Assembly: GCF_018919385.1 (NCBI RefSeq)
Contig: NZ_JAHLMF010000004.1
Coordinates: 124,001 to 188,000, forward strand
Source of the DNA: Geomonas diazotrophica
GTDB lineage: Bacteria > Desulfobacterota > Desulfuromonadia > Geobacterales > Geobacteraceae
Direction of reading: 5' to 3'
DNA: 64,000 nt
In this document: piece after piece, positions 62,823-64,000 of the stretch
How positions within the stretch are numbered: position 1 is the first letter of the stretch
How the letters are laid out: each line of letters starts with the position of its first letter
Translations under genes and position numbers: made by a program
The notes under the pieces: model-generated
The model's input: the letters and a program-made list of their open reading frames with translations, nothing else
Database searches by the model: none
Told to the model about the DNA's origin: nothing

Positions 62823-63485
62823 ATGATACGCCGTGAAGGAATAGCTATGGTGGATGTGAACGCATTCGATGCTGTTCAGGCGGGCTTGAACTGTGACCAT
62901 CCGGAAGTCTGGCTGTTCCTACTGCGCGCCCTGAGTAAGGGACAGCCCGTCTCCCGTAAGAGCATAGCGGAGGCACTTGCGATGTCCCTACCCGACGTCG
63001 AAGTGGCGTTGGGGACTTTTGCAGATACCGTGTACGACGACAACGGAGACATAGTGGCCTGCGGCCTCTCGCTTCTTCCAACGCCGCACTCTTTTAAGGT
63101 TTGCGGCAAGGAGTTGTACACCTGGTGCGCCCTGGATGCTCTGATGTATCCCAGGGCACTGGACCAAGTGGTGCAGGTTGAATCGCGCTGCCCCGTCACG
63201 GGGAGTCGGGTTTGTTTGACGGTGGGTCCAACCGGAGTGAGCTACGTGTCACCGGCTGAAGTTGTCCTTTCCATGGTGATACCTGGAAAGAAGGGTGGCT
63301 GTTGCAATGTCCGTAGCAGTTTTTGCAGCGGGGTTCATTTCATCAGCTCAGAGGAAGCTGCCGCCACCTGGATGTCGCAACATCCTGACGCGTTCATTTT
63401 GTCAGTCCCTAAGGCATGGCAACTGGGAAATACAGTAGTGCAGCGAAGATTGGAAGGAGCCGCCGGCGTAACCGGTCACGATTGA
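62823..63485 (+). CDS. merB: Organomercurial lyase MerB-like protein
   Basis: This 220-residue protein has the MerB catalytic pattern: YTWCALDALMYP (C102, D105) and SSFCSGVHFISS (C168), matching C96, D99 and C159 of the R831b enzyme. CLTVGPTGVSYVSPAEVVLSMV and the C-terminal HPDAFILSVPKAWQLG also fit. MerB cleaves C-Hg bonds. No merA, merR or mercury transporter is adjacent, so Hg(II) would need another route. ATG 62823 has GGGAG upstream; ATG 62847 is a second choice. Confidence 0.88.
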   Translation: MIRREGIAMVDVNAFDAVQAGLNCDHPEVWLFLLRALSKGQPVSRKSIAEALAMSLPDVEVALGTFADTVYDDNGDIVACGLSLLPTPHSFKVCGKELYTWCALDALMYPRALDQVVQVESRCPVTGSRVCLTVGPTGVSYVSPAEVVLSMVIPGKKGGCCNVRSSFCSGVHFISSEEAAATWMSQHPDAFILSVPKAWQLGNTVVQRRLEGAAGVTGHD

Positions 63486-63524
63486 TTCTAATGCCGGCGA
63501 AGCGTTTGGGAATGAGGGGACCGG

Positions 63525-64000
63525 ATGAAACTTAACATCACCACAACAACCATGCTTTGGCCTTTGATTGTTAGTTGCCTCCTCCTCGGCGGTTGCATCA
63601 CATCCAGGGAAGAGTTCAACAAGGATCTCGACGCCATCGTCGAGAAGCCCGCGTCATTACACCAGTTGGTAACCGGCCCCGATCCCGATGGCGATATGTC
63701 AAGGCTCTACCGAGATCTGCTGCTCGATGACGCCGTACGAAAAGCCGTTTATGACGAGGCGGTGAAACAGGGGGTTAATTGGTCGACGGACAGGATGTTG
63801 GCTACTAACTGGTACAATACCCTCCATAGCCGCGGTCTCTCAAACTTGCCTCTCGCGCAGAAGCAGGCTATTCTCCGTGAAGTCAGCGGCGTGTTGAAAA
63901 GGCTGGACGACAACAGTTGCAACCCCCGCTCGTTTAAAATCGACGTAACGACCCTTCCTCCGGCGGAACGCAGGCGTTTCCTAGATTTTTTTGAATCAGC
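63525..64000 (+). CDS. Lipoprotein, hypothetical (3' end outside window)
   Basis: The first 158 residues start MKLNITTTTMLWPLIVSCLLLGGC. The lipobox LLGGC marks a lipoprotein. The rest is charged and helical (EEFNKDLDAIVEKPASLHQLV; KQAILREVSGVLKRLDDN), without a domain I recognise. GAGGGG precedes the ATG at 63525. The gene runs off the right edge. Confidence 0.8.
   Translation, partial: MKLNITTTTMLWPLIVSCLLLGGCITSREEFNKDLDAIVEKPASLHQLVTGPDPDGDMSRLYRDLLLDDAVRKAVYDEAVKQGVNWSTDRMLATNWYNTLHSRGLSNLPLAQKQAILREVSGVLKRLDDNSCNPRSFKIDVTTLPPAERRRFLDFFES

Overview
The window looks like chromosome of a GC-rich, anaerobically respiring deltaproteobacterium of the Geobacteraceae (Geobacter, Geomonas or Citrifermentans type). 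This is inferred from gene content: an EtfAB pair with a membrane Fe-S quinone oxidoreductase, many sigma-54 regulators and c-di-GMP proteins, acetate-type sodium symporters, and selenium functions (a selenocysteine tRNA and a tRNA 2-selenouridine synthase). There is no rRNA, CRISPR array, phage or transposase.

Layout. 0-4.6 kb: secA (cut by the left edge), mnmH and a DUF2156 gene, with several copies of a short palindromic repeat. 4.6-10.2 kb: a sensor kinase and NtrC-type regulator, then a sigma-54 promoter with TTGC direct repeats and a three-gene small/membrane-protein operon. 11-18.9 kb: a DUF485/ActP-like acetate symporter pair, then a DUF294 - DUF4212 - sodium symporter - degenerate DUF294 - TIM-barrel cluster. 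18.9-23 kb: usp, an inositol-phosphatase-like gene, a ferritin-like gene, and glnB-amt. 23.3-28 kb: a hybrid kinase and an REC-PAS-GGDEF-EAL protein whose C-terminus is a tandem repeat. 28-39.5 kb: an amidotransferase, a CapA-like protein, an electron-transfer flavoprotein operon, a TonB-like gene, galU, folD, fmdB, a CBS gene, and a DUF167-divIVA-yggT run. 39.7 kb: selC.

40-64 kb is accessory in character. It holds a CarF/TMEM189-like lipid desaturase, a 378-bp non-coding array of eighteen 21-bp repeats with no indels, a GH13 branching-type enzyme, and a stress/signalling region (44.4-58.4 kb). In that region six sigma-54-type promoters each sit about 105 bp downstream of a pair of 16-bp dyads (consensus CYGYCAYATRTGRCRG) spaced 18-19 bp. 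The region also encodes two paralogous sigma-54 activators with nearly the same DNA-binding end; one is intact and the other has lost its GAFTGA loop and Walker B aspartate. I read this as an activator/antagonist circuit over BON lipoproteins, small membrane proteins, a coiled-coil stress protein, a histidine kinase, a PAS-GGDEF-EAL protein and the glucan enzyme. The right end carries an M48 protease with a pilin-like C-terminal helix, a HEPN-MNT toxin-antitoxin pair, an RibD/DHFR-like reductase, a secreted hydrolase, a solitary merB and a truncated lipoprotein gene.

All assignments come from reading the sequence. No database search was possible, so family names rest on recognised motifs and promoter calls on consensus match and geometry.
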